Source: Chaetoderma sp. LZ-2023a
Taxonomy: Eukaryota > Mollusca > Caudofoveata > Chaetodermatida > Chaetodermatidae
Assembly (NCBI GenBank): GCA_034401795.1
Contig: CM067369.1
Span: forward strand, 188,750,742 to 188,814,741
Direction: 5' to 3'
Length of the DNA stretch: 64,000 nucleotides
Position numbers and translations under genes: made by a program. Below, in pieces: positions 44,925 through 54,441 of this stretch. Within the stretch, counting starts at the first letter, position 1; each line of letters opens with the position of its first letter. The notes beneath the pieces were generated by a model. The model had not been told where the DNA came from. It worked only from the letters and a program-made list of their open reading frames with translations, and made no database searches.

Positions 44925-46590
44925 TGTACATCATTGCAAGATGGCAATACAGGTATCCATTTCTAGTTATGTCCAGCCCATTTCTAGCTAAGTTCCACAC
45001 CCTTATCTACACATTTTGGAATCGATTTGGAATTTTGAAACCTTAACTTCCAAACTAAATTTAAAGGTAACAATACACCAGTCATGAGTCATGTAAATTG
45101 TTGAATGGGTTTCAAATTAAAGGGGCTATACCGGATAGTTATAAATTTAATATACGAAATAATGTCCATAAAACACATCCAGTGGGTCAATACTCTCATT
45201 TTAACATCAATTCTTATATATACCTTTACTCAATATCCAAGAAGATGCAAATTCTGAATTTCACAAATAGAAAAAATTTAAACACAAATATGACGGTCGC
45301 CTGAATCTCTGTTTCGCAGAGAAACCAGAGTATTTACTACTTAGCGGTGGCTTGAGATTTTTTGCTGGTCTCGTATAAACAAAAGATATTATTATGCAAC
45401 TTATTTGTTTGATGTCAAGATAGAATTTTTTGCAGTTTCAGTCCTCCCACCAGGTATCTTTTTTATGTTTCTGATCGCCGATCATCGTGCCGCTAGTACT
45501 CTGTCCGTTGCTGGTGAACTGTCTAGGCATATTTCAGATTTTCTGAGTTCTTTCCAATTGGATTGTTTGATAAATAGAATGCTTCCCTAAATCGAAAACT
45601 CATACGCCCACACGAGTTTCCAGAAAAACAACAAATAATAACAAATAAGTGTGATAGGGTTGGAATTTATGAATAAAATTAGTATGCACTAATAATACAC
45701 CGGGATCATTATATTACAGCAAAAACACTGAAAATTTCCAAATTAATTTATATCTCAGAGGTAATGCATCTTTAATTTACCTGGGGGTATTGTCACTAAA
45801 ATTAGTTTAAAAAAATTCTACAGAATCGTTATTACATTGTAAATTCATCAAAGACATATAATTCATACACTTTAATGACACTTCGATTTTCAGGATGGAG
45901 CTGTCGTTTTTATTGTGAACTCAGCTAACACGTTACATATTTTAATGTGACATCAGATACTTGAGTAACAGATCAGATCCCTCTGTTGGTTGCAAACTAT
46001 ACAGCCTGTATAGAACGTAACCTGTAGTATGACATAAGAAGAGTTGACTGTACATTGATTTTATTTTATTTATATACACTTAACCGTTACCACTCTGATG
46101 CCAATATTTATAATTTTCAAATTATATTAAAATATACACGTGTGTTAATTTTTCAATAAATTTGGTGAAAGATGTTGCTGTGGTCGTCCACCTAAATTGT
46201 TGAAATATGAACACCAGTTACTTTGTTATTGACACAATAAAAGATAGAAAAATGATATCAGAATTTTAATGGTTAATTAATGAATTTCCATTCAGCCCTC
46301 ACATTATATGTATTTACAGTCTAATAAATATCCCTTGTGCAAACAATATTTATATTATCAATGTCTGCTTTTGTATAAATATCTAGGCCACAAATCACTG
46401 AATCCAGTAATATATACATCGCAGCCCTTATGTTTTCTTACATTCATACTAAAATACAATATAATATGTCCCACTGCATGATGCACTGTCTAAGCTGCAC
46501 TTTCAAACAAGAACCTGTATTCGGATGCCTATAGCTACTCTTTGTCTGATCATCTGATTTCTTACAAGAAAATTTAAATTTCTGTTTAGT
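44925..46590. other. Non-coding stretch
   Basis: AT-rich, no gene recognised. 44935-45005 resembles a piece of the ~390 bp MITE (TCCATTTCTAGTTATGTCC). The short open frames at 45098 and 45405 have no protein-like features. Confidence 0.5.
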
Positions 46591-46592
46591 AA

Positions 46593-46722
46593 ATGTCCAT
46601 TTGCAGGCCAAGCGAAAACTATTTGTGAAAATTTATCACGGAAATGACTGGCTCAGTTATTGACCCAGTCATTATAGTGGTAATTTTCAAATACACTCTT
46701 CTCTTGGACTGCAAATGGACAT
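46593..46722. repeat. Hairpin MITE family 1
   Basis: ATGTCCATTTGCAGGCCAAG to CTTGGACTGCAAATGGACAT, arms fully paired, tip GGCTCAGTTATTGACCCAG. Confidence 0.85.
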
Positions 46723-46928
46723 TCCCCAAGAGAAAGAAAGTTGCCGGTGTGACCATTAAAGAGTTAATATTGGTTATTCACTATATAAGAAACTGATGAC
46801 ATAACGCTATCTAAATCTTAATTTATAAACTAATTATGACTGTCATATCCAACAGATAGACTATACAACCGGCCTTAATCCATCAACCATCAAGTATGTA
46901 CAAGAAAATCCCAGCTTTCCGACAGGAA

Positions 46929-47060
46929 ATGTCCATTTGCAGACCAATAGATTATTTTTGAAAATTTACCAATGGAATGACTGGCTCAATAACAGAGCCG
47001 GTCATTCATTCCACTGAATGATTTTCAAAAGTATTGCTCTCTTGGTCTGCAAATGGACAT
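46929..47060. repeat. Hairpin MITE family 1
   Basis: ATGTCCATTTGCAGACCAA to TTGGTCTGCAAATGGACAT. The tip is GGCTCAATAACAGAGCCGGTC with a small CATT insertion. Confidence 0.85.
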
Positions 47061-47819
47061 GAAAATTTCTTTTTTTCTTGAACAATTTAGAGGGTTAAAT
47101 GGTCAATGTATGTTGCAAAGGAGTAAGCTATCAGTCATTGGAACAAACCATCAACAATGGCAGGAAGTACCCCTTTAACATGTGAAACATAGATCAACGA
47201 GTGATTACACACCGTTATTCTCCAATTTTTGCCAGATTTTAACAGTTCTTCAGATTTTCAGGATGTCTTATTTTTCAGGATTTTTTTTCTCTAGATCATA
47301 TCCAAAGTTGCGGAGATCTAGTGTAAATCAAATCTGTTTGTGTGTTAAAATTTGAGAGAAAGTGGATGTGTAACTTCTGAGATATCGATAAATCTTGATA
47401 TTGATAGGCAGCAATGTCTTCCAGTCATATTAATTTCAAAATGTTCAACAGCTTTCCTGTTTGTTTGCTCTGAGATTGAGATACAGTGAATTTATCCATG
47501 AAAGAATTTAATTGCTATACATTCTTGCTGACATCTATACAATTCATAATTTACATAACAATACATGCCATGCAAATATCAAATTCTAAATTATGCCCTG
47601 AGATCAGATGATTTTTTAGATACAGCTCCTGACATGCACACACTATAGTGTGTCCCACTTTTTTAAAGCACCATCAATATAACTAGCTTTCTAATGCTGG
47701 TATATATTACATCAGTAACCCATTAAAAAAATTCATTCTCCATACCTATAATGGGCAACTTAAAAATTACCACAATAATCTGCCTTGGCACCAAGGCACA
47801 CATGACATGCTGTTCTCAG
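47061..47819. other. Non-coding stretch
   Basis: No gene recognised; AT-rich with T runs. Confidence 0.45.
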
Positions 47820-47870
47820 AACACACATGGCCAAAGAGCTCTGTCAGATCCCATTACTCCTGAATTCACG
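47820..47870 (+). other. Possible host exon (weak)
   Basis: A 51-base segment between CTGTTCTCAG and GGTATGT, open in one frame (NTHGQRALSDPITPEFT). It could join in phase 0 to 48549-48637. No family recognised. Both donor sites read GTATGTCCAGT, which might also be a shared repeat. Confidence 0.25.
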
Positions 47871-47905
47871 GTATGTCCAGTTCATGACAGATACATTGGA
47901 AAGGT

Positions 47906-47990
47906 GCTGAATATTTTGAGAACAAGTTGCCGAAAAAGTGTCAGTCGTAACAACTTTCAGTTAACTTGTTCACAAAATATTAAGCAGCTT
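47906..47990. repeat. Hairpin family 2, worn copy
   Basis: GCTGAATATTTTGAGAACAAGTT opposed to AACTTGTTCACAAAATATTAAGC. The inner stem is degenerate (AAAGTGTCAGTCG). Confidence 0.65.
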
Positions 47991-48146
47991 TCCAATTATT
48001 CTGAAAATACTCAGCAGGTGTTATACTTACAGTACAGCTCAGGAATAACTGTTGAATATTTTTAATATACCGTAGTTGGATTGGGAGATGTCTTCCAATC
48101 CAATTACATTAAAAAAATTCAACAACATTACTTACATCGTGTTCAC

Positions 48147-48515
48147 AATGAACCGTTCCAAGTTAACCATCCATCATATGATGTCATAATAAACGACATG
48201 ATGTTTAAGATGAATGATTGGAAATAGTTCATCTTTAGCGCTTAATAGTATGACACATTGTACGAATTGTATGTCCACCATTTAATAAACATTCTGTTGG
48301 ATATTTTGAAACTAATTTGACTGGACACTGTTGCTGCCATAAGCAGCAACAGCGTCCAGTAAAATTAGTTTCAAAATATTTAATAGCTTACCCGTATAAT
48401 TTTCCGGAAATTAATAGTCCGGGAGTTCAGGGAGCATGGATTCCAACACGAGCGAGGTGTGGGTGGAGCTTAGCTAGTGATGGGCGGGGCATAGCTAAAA
48501 CTGGAAAGGTCCATT
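48147..48515. mobile_element. ~390-bp MITE (ATGGACCTTTCC family), copy 2
   Basis: AATGAACCGTTCCAAG to GGAAAGGTCCATT, with the hairpin at 48297-48390 (GCTGCCATAAGCAGC tip). Clearly collinear with 44537-44920. Confidence 0.8.
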
Positions 48516-48548
48516 GTACTAACTACCATGTCTCTGTCTTCATTCTAG

Positions 48549-48637
48549 AAACATGTTAACCTATTTATAAGCTGTACTGTAGTACCATCGAACCTATGTT
48601 TCTGGGAAATGTGGCACATTGAGGATGCCATATTCAG
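48549..48637 (+). other. Possible host exon (weak)
   Basis: 89 bases after GTCTTCATTCTAG and before GTATGTCC, open in one frame only: KHVNLFISCTVVPSNL then CFWEMWHIEDAIF plus two bases. Splice sites are good but no family is recognised. Confidence 0.3.
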
Positions 48638-48639
48638 GT

Positions 48640-49430
48640 ATGTCCAGTGAAAACACCAACCAAAACTTTATCAGACGTGAATGCTCTCCATAGTTGTCAC
48701 ATTAATGTCCAAAGAATCTGTAAGGAAGCAATAAGAACAGCTATATTTAAGACTAAGAAGAGTGATTGCCGCCACTAATATTCCTACCCCTTTCCAATAC
48801 TCCCATAATGATGACAGATATATAAATCGTAGAGGACTTCGATGAGCATTGGTGGACCTAAGAACGTAAATGTTTGACTCAAAGGCTCATGTAGATATAA
48901 TTTAACTATCTTGCTTCTGCAAGTCACCAGACAATAAATTTAATGGGTAATAACTTTGGACTCGCTGAATATTTTGAAAACAATTTGACTGAAAGTTGTT
49001 GGTGGCTTAGTCTTTAGGTAATTAATTAGGTCACCATGACCTTGACCTTTGACCATTTGACGGCAAAATTGAAAGGGTTCTTTGGACCACCAAGGACAAG
49101 CTCCCAAGTCAGATTGGTAATGATCCCTTCAATAGGACTTGAGTCATCATCCAGAAATGAAACCCAAATGGATGGACGGATGGACAAAGCAAATGCTATA
49201 TACCCCAATATATTTATATGGGAGGCATAATGAGGTACACATATTTTCTAGGCAGAGTTACATATGGCATGCCTCGATCTTCATGGTTTCATCCGATGAC
49301 CTAGGCTCTAGCGCCGAATTACGTTTGTTTTTCAGAGGGTGAAAATGATCGACTTATAATGATCGTAAATTTATTTATTTACATGCCGAGATTCTCTAAA
49401 TGATATATCTACATGTAAATCAACAATATA
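48640..49430. other. Non-coding with a lone TGACCTTGACC repeat
   Basis: 49028-49205 is a single unit related to the minisatellite at 10.3-11.0 kb (CACCATGACCTTGACCTTTGACC). 48964-49010 is half of a family 2 hairpin. No gene. Confidence 0.45.
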
Positions 49431-49433
49431 ACT

Positions 49434-49494
49434 GAGCCAGTCATTCCCGTGGTAAACTTTCAAATATATTCTTCACTTGACCTGAAAATAGACA
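49434..49494. repeat. Hairpin MITE family 1, right arm
   Basis: GAGCCAGTCATTCCCGTGGTAAACTTTC; worn, no left arm. Confidence 0.6.
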
Positions 49495-49679
49495 CTGACT
49501 AAGCAAAATTCTTGATTTTCTTGAACAAGCTTGACAATAACGTACATTTAGCAAGAAAATAATGTCAACCATCTTTTGGAGACAAAGAATAGGGGGCACA
49601 TTAATCCTTTCATGGATAAGATTTGTCAAGAAAATGTACACTTTAGTTTATGTTTTTGTATATACAGACAATGACATGA

Positions 49680-49795
49680 ATGAGAATATTTTTTTGGAAA
49701 ATTTACCAGTACAATGACTTGCTTGGTTATCCATGCAGTCATTCCTGTGTTAAAATTTCAAAAAATAGTCTTCTCTTGGCCTGAAAATTGACATT
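49680..49795. repeat. Hairpin MITE family 1, worn
   Basis: GGAAAATTTACCAGTACAATGACT opposed to AGTCATTCCTGTGTTAAAATTTC, followed by AATAGTCTTCTCTTGGCCTG. Confidence 0.7.
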
Positions 49796-49907
49796 TCTCA
49801 AGAACACTATAATGGCTGGCTTTGGCCTTCTTGATGAAAAAAGGGTTAGAAAGACTAATTGTTCAGCAAGAGTGGATTTACCCACACTGTGTTATTGTTT
49901 ACACTTA

Positions 49908-50012
<105 letters not shown>

Positions 50013-50114
50013 TTAAGTAGAAATACATGTCAACTGTGTGTTACATAACTATATACACGTCCATCATCCATCCATGTATAATTTATCACAGATCAAACAT
50101 CAGCGGTGCCCTGG

Positions 50115-50180
50115 CCAGAGAGTATAAAAGGAGGGAGCAAAATCAGTTCCCAACTATTCAGACTTTGAGTCAAACAAGAT
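50115..50180 (+). promoter_or_regulatory. TATA-like site without a gene
   Basis: GAGTATAAAAGGAGGGAGC followed about 30 bases later by an initiator-like TTCAGACT. No coding region follows that I can recognise, so this is only a candidate. Confidence 0.2.
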
Positions 50181-50462
50181 CTCAGCATAAGGTCTTAAGG
50201 ATTTGACTCAGAGATAATACGTTTTTATTACACCCTGTGTCTACACACTACAGTAAACAAACATGTAGTCAAGAGACATGTTCCAAATAATTTCAAAACA
50301 CGCTTAAAACTTTGTCTAAAATCAAGTATTATGAATACGATTAAGAATATAAGGTTTATGCAATTCAATGAAATAAATATAATTAAACACTCATTCTGTA
50401 TGCATGTTGAAAACATTTTAACCCTCAACTTTGTTCACAAAAATTTTTAGTTTCTCATAGAG

Positions 50463-50670
50463 AATGTCAATTTGCAGTCCAAGAAAAGAAGATTTTTGAA
50501 AATTTACAATTGGAATTACTGACTCGGTTATTACTTGAGCGTTAAATGATTAATCTGATATATCAATTAAGTAAATCACGAATGACTATTTTGAAAATAA
50601 CCATAGAAAGTTATTTCTGCCTTAGGCAGCGAGAACTTTCAGTCAAATCATTTTCAAAATACTCCACTTT
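50463..50670. repeat. Half of hairpin family 1 followed by a family 2 hairpin
   Basis: 50463-50545 is the left arm of family 1 (AATGTCAATTTGCAGTCCAAG). 50585-50665 is a family 2 member with tip GCCTTAGGC (GACTATTTTGAAAATAACC...AGTCAAATCATTTTCAAAATA). Confidence 0.65.
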
Positions 50671-50844
50671 ATATGCTAATGTCTTAACACTGTGAGAATT
50701 CAAAATGAAAATAGTTACATGTATCATAATATACAGGTAAATAAGGATTTCAGGAAATGCTGTATGCAAGCTTCATAAATAAATGTACAGACTTGCATAT
50801 ATACAATGTACATTGCTGAAATATGCTGTCCTCACAACAGATTG

Positions 50845-50948
50845 GGGCCCCATGTTCCTGAAACTATCATTAGGATTTTGGATAGCGATATTGTTACACT
50901 CATGTAACGATATCGCTATCCTAACGATAGCTTCTGGAACATGGGCCC
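50845..50948. repeat. Separate 104-bp foldback element
   Basis: GGGCCCCATGTTCCTGAAAC...GATAGCGATATTGTTAC is opposed to GTAACGATATCGCTATC...CTTCTGGAACATGGGCCC, with a 6-base loop. The sequence differs from families 1 and 2. Confidence 0.85.
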
Positions 50949-51072
50949 TGGTTGTCTTCTACATCATGAAAACTGTCGCACTTGATTCCATGTTTTGGCA
51001 GTCATACATGTAATTAACTGTCTCGCTGCTGCAAGCCACCAGGCAATAATTTTAATGAGCAAAAACTTCACT

Positions 51073-51162
51073 TGCTGAATATTTTCAAATCAATTTGACT
51101 GAAAGTTGTTGGTGGCTTATCCACCAACAACTTTCAGTCAAATTACTTTCAAAATAATTAGC
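51073..51162. repeat. Hairpin family 2 (GTTGTTGGTGGC tip)
   Basis: TGAATATTTTCAAATCAATTTGACTG opposed to CAGTCAAATTACTTTCAAAATAATTA. The inner stem AAAGTTGTTGGTGG/CCACCAACAACTTT differs from the GCTGTTGCTGC stem of other copies. Confidence 0.85.
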
Positions 51163-51572
51163 GGGTCTAGCGATATACCCTTTGGAATATGTCATCTTCA
51201 AAAACTCAGCAGTCAGCCGGTTAAAATCACGCTTTATCACATAAGCAAGCTTGTATTCCATTCCATAACATTCAGCAAAGCATTAAAAAAAATAATAAAG
51301 TCATACGCTTGTGATGTACTTCGCGGGAAATATATTATTGCGCCAGTTTGTTGCCTAGCAGCGATGATGTTATAATCCGATTGTGGCGTTAGTTTACTAT
51401 GTTAAAAATTTTGTAGAAAGAAACATTTGGACTAAATTTAATAGAAAGCTTGCAAATTTCAAAACGATCAATTAACAACAGGTATCAGAAGATACCAAAT
51501 ATCTCACCTTCTTATGTTGCCACAGGACTCTGCCTGCACTGAACTAAATATTCTGTGAAACAATAATGTCCA

Positions 51573-51574
<2 letters not shown>

Positions 51575-51604
<30 letters not shown>
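51575..51604. repeat. (TA)n microsatellite
   Basis: Fourteen or so TA dinucleotides. Confidence 0.95.
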
Positions 51605-51606
<2 letters not shown>

Positions 51607-51897
51607 TCCAGAGCTATTAGAAGATAGCTTACCCGTATATTAATTGTACATCACAGGACATGATGGACCACCAAATAGTCTCATTTTGAAATTTGACAAT
51701 CTACTTGTAAAATCAAAATACCCAAGGTATTACCTAATACCAATGGGCAAGCATAACTTCGGAGAAGCATAGCTTTAAGACTGAAACATAAAGCCTCACT
51801 GCCTGGTAGTAACCTGCAGTACAATGAGTCAATGACTGCATGATGTATGATTACCGTATTCTGCAGCTGTAGTAGTAGAAACATCCTACAGCTGCAA

Positions 51898-52430
51898 TCA
51901 GTCCTTCTTCGCTTTTGCCCACTGAGTCTTGTCCTCAGCCGAAACCCGTAGCTTCCTCAGGTCTATTCGTGACTTGAGTGTACCGAGCCCTGCTTTTTTT
52001 AGGTCACCCCGTAGTACGCTTAGCAGATTTATGCAATGACGTCCTCTCCTGGCTTTGTATTTGCTGGCTCTGAGTAGGGCGAATTCCAAGTCTCTCTGGG
52101 CTGGCGTCTCTTCTGGCATTGGACCATGGACCATTTTTGCTGGGCGACTTTTACAGACAGCGGCGATGTATTACACATCTTGTATAGTGCATCATTGGAA
52201 ATTATGCTGTCTGGCGATCGGTGTGAAGTGATGGTGCGTAGGTGTTTGCGGTGGCAGTCATCGAGTTTGTCTAGAGCTGCCTTTATAGCTGCCCAGCTGT
52301 TACAGTTATACATCATCAAGGATACGCAGGTTGCATCGTATAAACGTAACCTTTTTATCAAGGGCATCTTTGATCTATGAATCCATAGCTTCCAGGACTG
52401 GAAAGCTACATGTACATATATGTTCCCCAT
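51898..52430 (-). pseudogene. LINE ORF2 C-terminal end
   Basis: Two overlapping frames. 52029-52430 has DATCVSLMMYNCNSWAAIKA and LDDCHRKHLRTITSHRSPDS. 51898-52134 has MPEETPAQRDLEFALLRASK, KARRGRHCINLL and LRELR-like motifs. This is the typical tail of one LINE lineage common in marine invertebrates (RTE-like; clade not certain). A frameshift lies near 52120. Confidence 0.8.
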
Positions 52431-52633
52431 GATGCAGCGTGCAGAAATGTCAGCAGTACTGCAAAGCAGTGAGCCCAGAATTGTATTTTTCCTCTATGGT
52501 TCGCCGCCACGAAGTGGATCGTCATTTTCTTTAGTTTCATGATTTGTAGATAGGTATATGTGGGTGAACTCTGTTTTGGATTCATTCATAAATTCTCAGT
52601 TTTAACTTGCTTGCAGCTATTGGGGGAAGTTCG

Positions 52634-53065
52634 TCAAGGGGTTTCTTTTCCTCGTCTATGAAGTCCACATCGTCCGCATATTCCATCTCTAGTGGTATAC
52701 CCAGTTTTGAGACTGGGGGTGTTTGGTCTTGTGGAACTTTCCCGCACGAATTTCAATGCAGCAGCAAAGTAACAGGTGAAAAGCACCGAAGATAAACCAT
52801 CTCCCCGTGGGGAGCGGATTGATGTCTCAAACTCTATACAATTCAGTGACTTGACTCGTACTCTCAGCTTGGTGTCTGCAAGCAGTAGTCTCACTAGTCG
52901 TAGCTCATCCTCATTGCAACTGGCCTTGCATAGTACATCCAGGATCTTTGAGAATTTAATTGTGTCGAAGGCTCGTGACATGTTAATGCCCATTTTGTGG
53001 AAATCCCAGTGTTTGGACATGACTACAGACACAAGCATGAGTTGAGCGACCACGTTTGAAGCCAC
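52634..53065 (-). pseudogene. LINE RT palm
   Basis: GINMSRAFDTIKFSKIL is motif A with the catalytic Asp in SRAFD replaced or shifted relative to the usual DMSxAFD. SPRGDGLSSVLFTCYFAAAL is motif B. Motif C (EYADDVDFID) is found in another frame at about 52655-52690, so a frameshift lies between. Confidence 0.82.
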
Positions 53066-53562
53066 TATGACCTGATCCGGTAGTCATCGAGCATGTCTCC
53101 GATGCGGCATAGAGTAACATTGGATATGATTTTCTGTATGCTGTTGAGGAGCACAATGGGCCGCAAATTAGCTGGGTGGCCAGGTGGCTTGTTGAGCGTG
53201 GGTAGTGCGATAAGGGTGCCTTGGCCTACAGCATCGATGGGAAGGTGGTGCATAAAAGCTGAATTATTTAGCTGCGTGATCGGTTTTGAGATAATGTCAC
53301 TTGCATATTTGAATAGTTCATTGCTTATGCCATCATGTCCAGATGCACATACATTTTTCAGGGCTTTCAGTGCCTTCTCAACTTCTGCAGTTTTAATTGG
53401 TGTTAGTAATGCCCTGGGGTCTCCCGAGAATGGGTGCAAGGGTTCATCATCCTGGTCAGCGAACTGTTCCTTGAACCATTCTCGAATCGCCTCAGCTTTG
53501 CCCTGGATAGTCCCGAGAGTGTCCTTCAGATTAGTGTACAGTGAGTGATGGTGTGTAGTCAT
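53065..53562 (-). pseudogene. LINE RT fingers
   Basis: 165 residues: KALKNVCASGHDGISNELFK and HPANLRPIVLLNSIQKIISN are RT motifs 1-2 (LRPI.LL). It continues into the palm block after a stop. Confidence 0.85.
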
Positions 53563-53568
53563 TAACTC

Positions 53569-53889
53569 TCAAGGCTCGGGTTGATAGATGTGCAGCCGTA
53601 CCGCTTTCTGCTCTGCTGACAGTTTTACTACTAGAGGGTCGTCAGTATACCTAGTTCGGTTGTTTTTAAGAACACCTACAGTGATAGTTGCTAATGATTC
53701 CATAGATTTCAGTATTTTGGTTATGGCTTCGTTTGGATCGGAACTGACATCGATATTAGCTATCTGCTGCCAGAGGGCCTTTTTGTATGACATTTGTGTG
53801 TCAGTGTCGCTGATGAGCTTGGGTAGGTTGTAGGTGACTCTACCCTTTTGCCTGGTATGGCGTTTATACATTAGGTAGAGATCATTCAT
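53569..53889 (-). pseudogene. LINE endonuclease-RT linker
   Basis: 106 residues, basic (YKRHTRQKGRVTYNLPKL, LKNNRTRYTDDPLVVKLSAE), as in the region between endonuclease and RT. The catalytic SDH box lies just upstream in another frame. Confidence 0.75.
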
Positions 53890-53984
53890 CTGAAGGCGTG
53901 TAATGACTCATGACTGGTTTATGGTCAGAACTCAGGTCTATGCTTCCATAGGAACGAGTATTCTGAAGTATGGGTTTTGCTTCT

Positions 53985-54150
53985 TAGTCCAGTCAATCTA
54001 GGCCAAAAATATTTTAACCCGGAACAAATTGCAACAGAATTTTTTTACCTCGCCCAGTGTATAGGGGGCCATCATGTACAACATATCAAAAGTCCTCCAA
54101 AATTCCAATAGGAGAAAGGGTAAAATTTGCATAATTATTACCAGATTTGG
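53985..54150 (+). repeat. Left terminal inverted repeat of DNA transposon 2
   Basis: About 165 bp, inverse of 59185-59336, with two near-identical blocks (20 and 26 bases) and more variable sequence between. Confidence 0.9.
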
Positions 54151-54441
54151 GCCATTTCACCTGAAAAATCCATTTTTCTTTATTTCTTTAAAACCGGTAT
54201 GTAATATATGTGTGACTGGGTATTTTTGGACTTTTTTAGTAATAAATGAATACGATTGACATATTCTCCACAAATTAAATGTATTGTGTTATGCCACTTG
54301 CATGAATTTACCTAATACCATCATTGATATTGATACAATACATATTATATTTTATTATGTCACGGTATTGTGTGTTTCTAAGCTAAGCTAAGATGAAATA
54401 GTATGGCATAGTTACCTGGTTTCTACTAATTTCATCTTGCA
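54151..54441. other. 3' untranslated part of DNA transposon 2
   Basis: AT-rich sequence between the inverted repeat and the stop codon of the gene; no motif noted. Confidence 0.4.

Larger units (their letters stand above)
51898..53984 (-). mobile_element. LINE, RT half, 3' side of DNA transposon 2
   Basis: The minus-strand remainder of a non-LTR retrotransposon whose endonuclease start lies at 59337-59945, on the far side of the inserted element. Order from high to low coordinate: end of endonuclease with SDHKPVMSHY (about 53890-53960), linker, RT, thumb, C-terminal tail. Frameshifts separate nearly every block. Confidence 0.88.

Noticed and set aside
50115..50230. Promoter and short transcript downstream of TATAAAAG
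   Set aside because: No open frame or exon-like sequence follows; kept only as a weak site.
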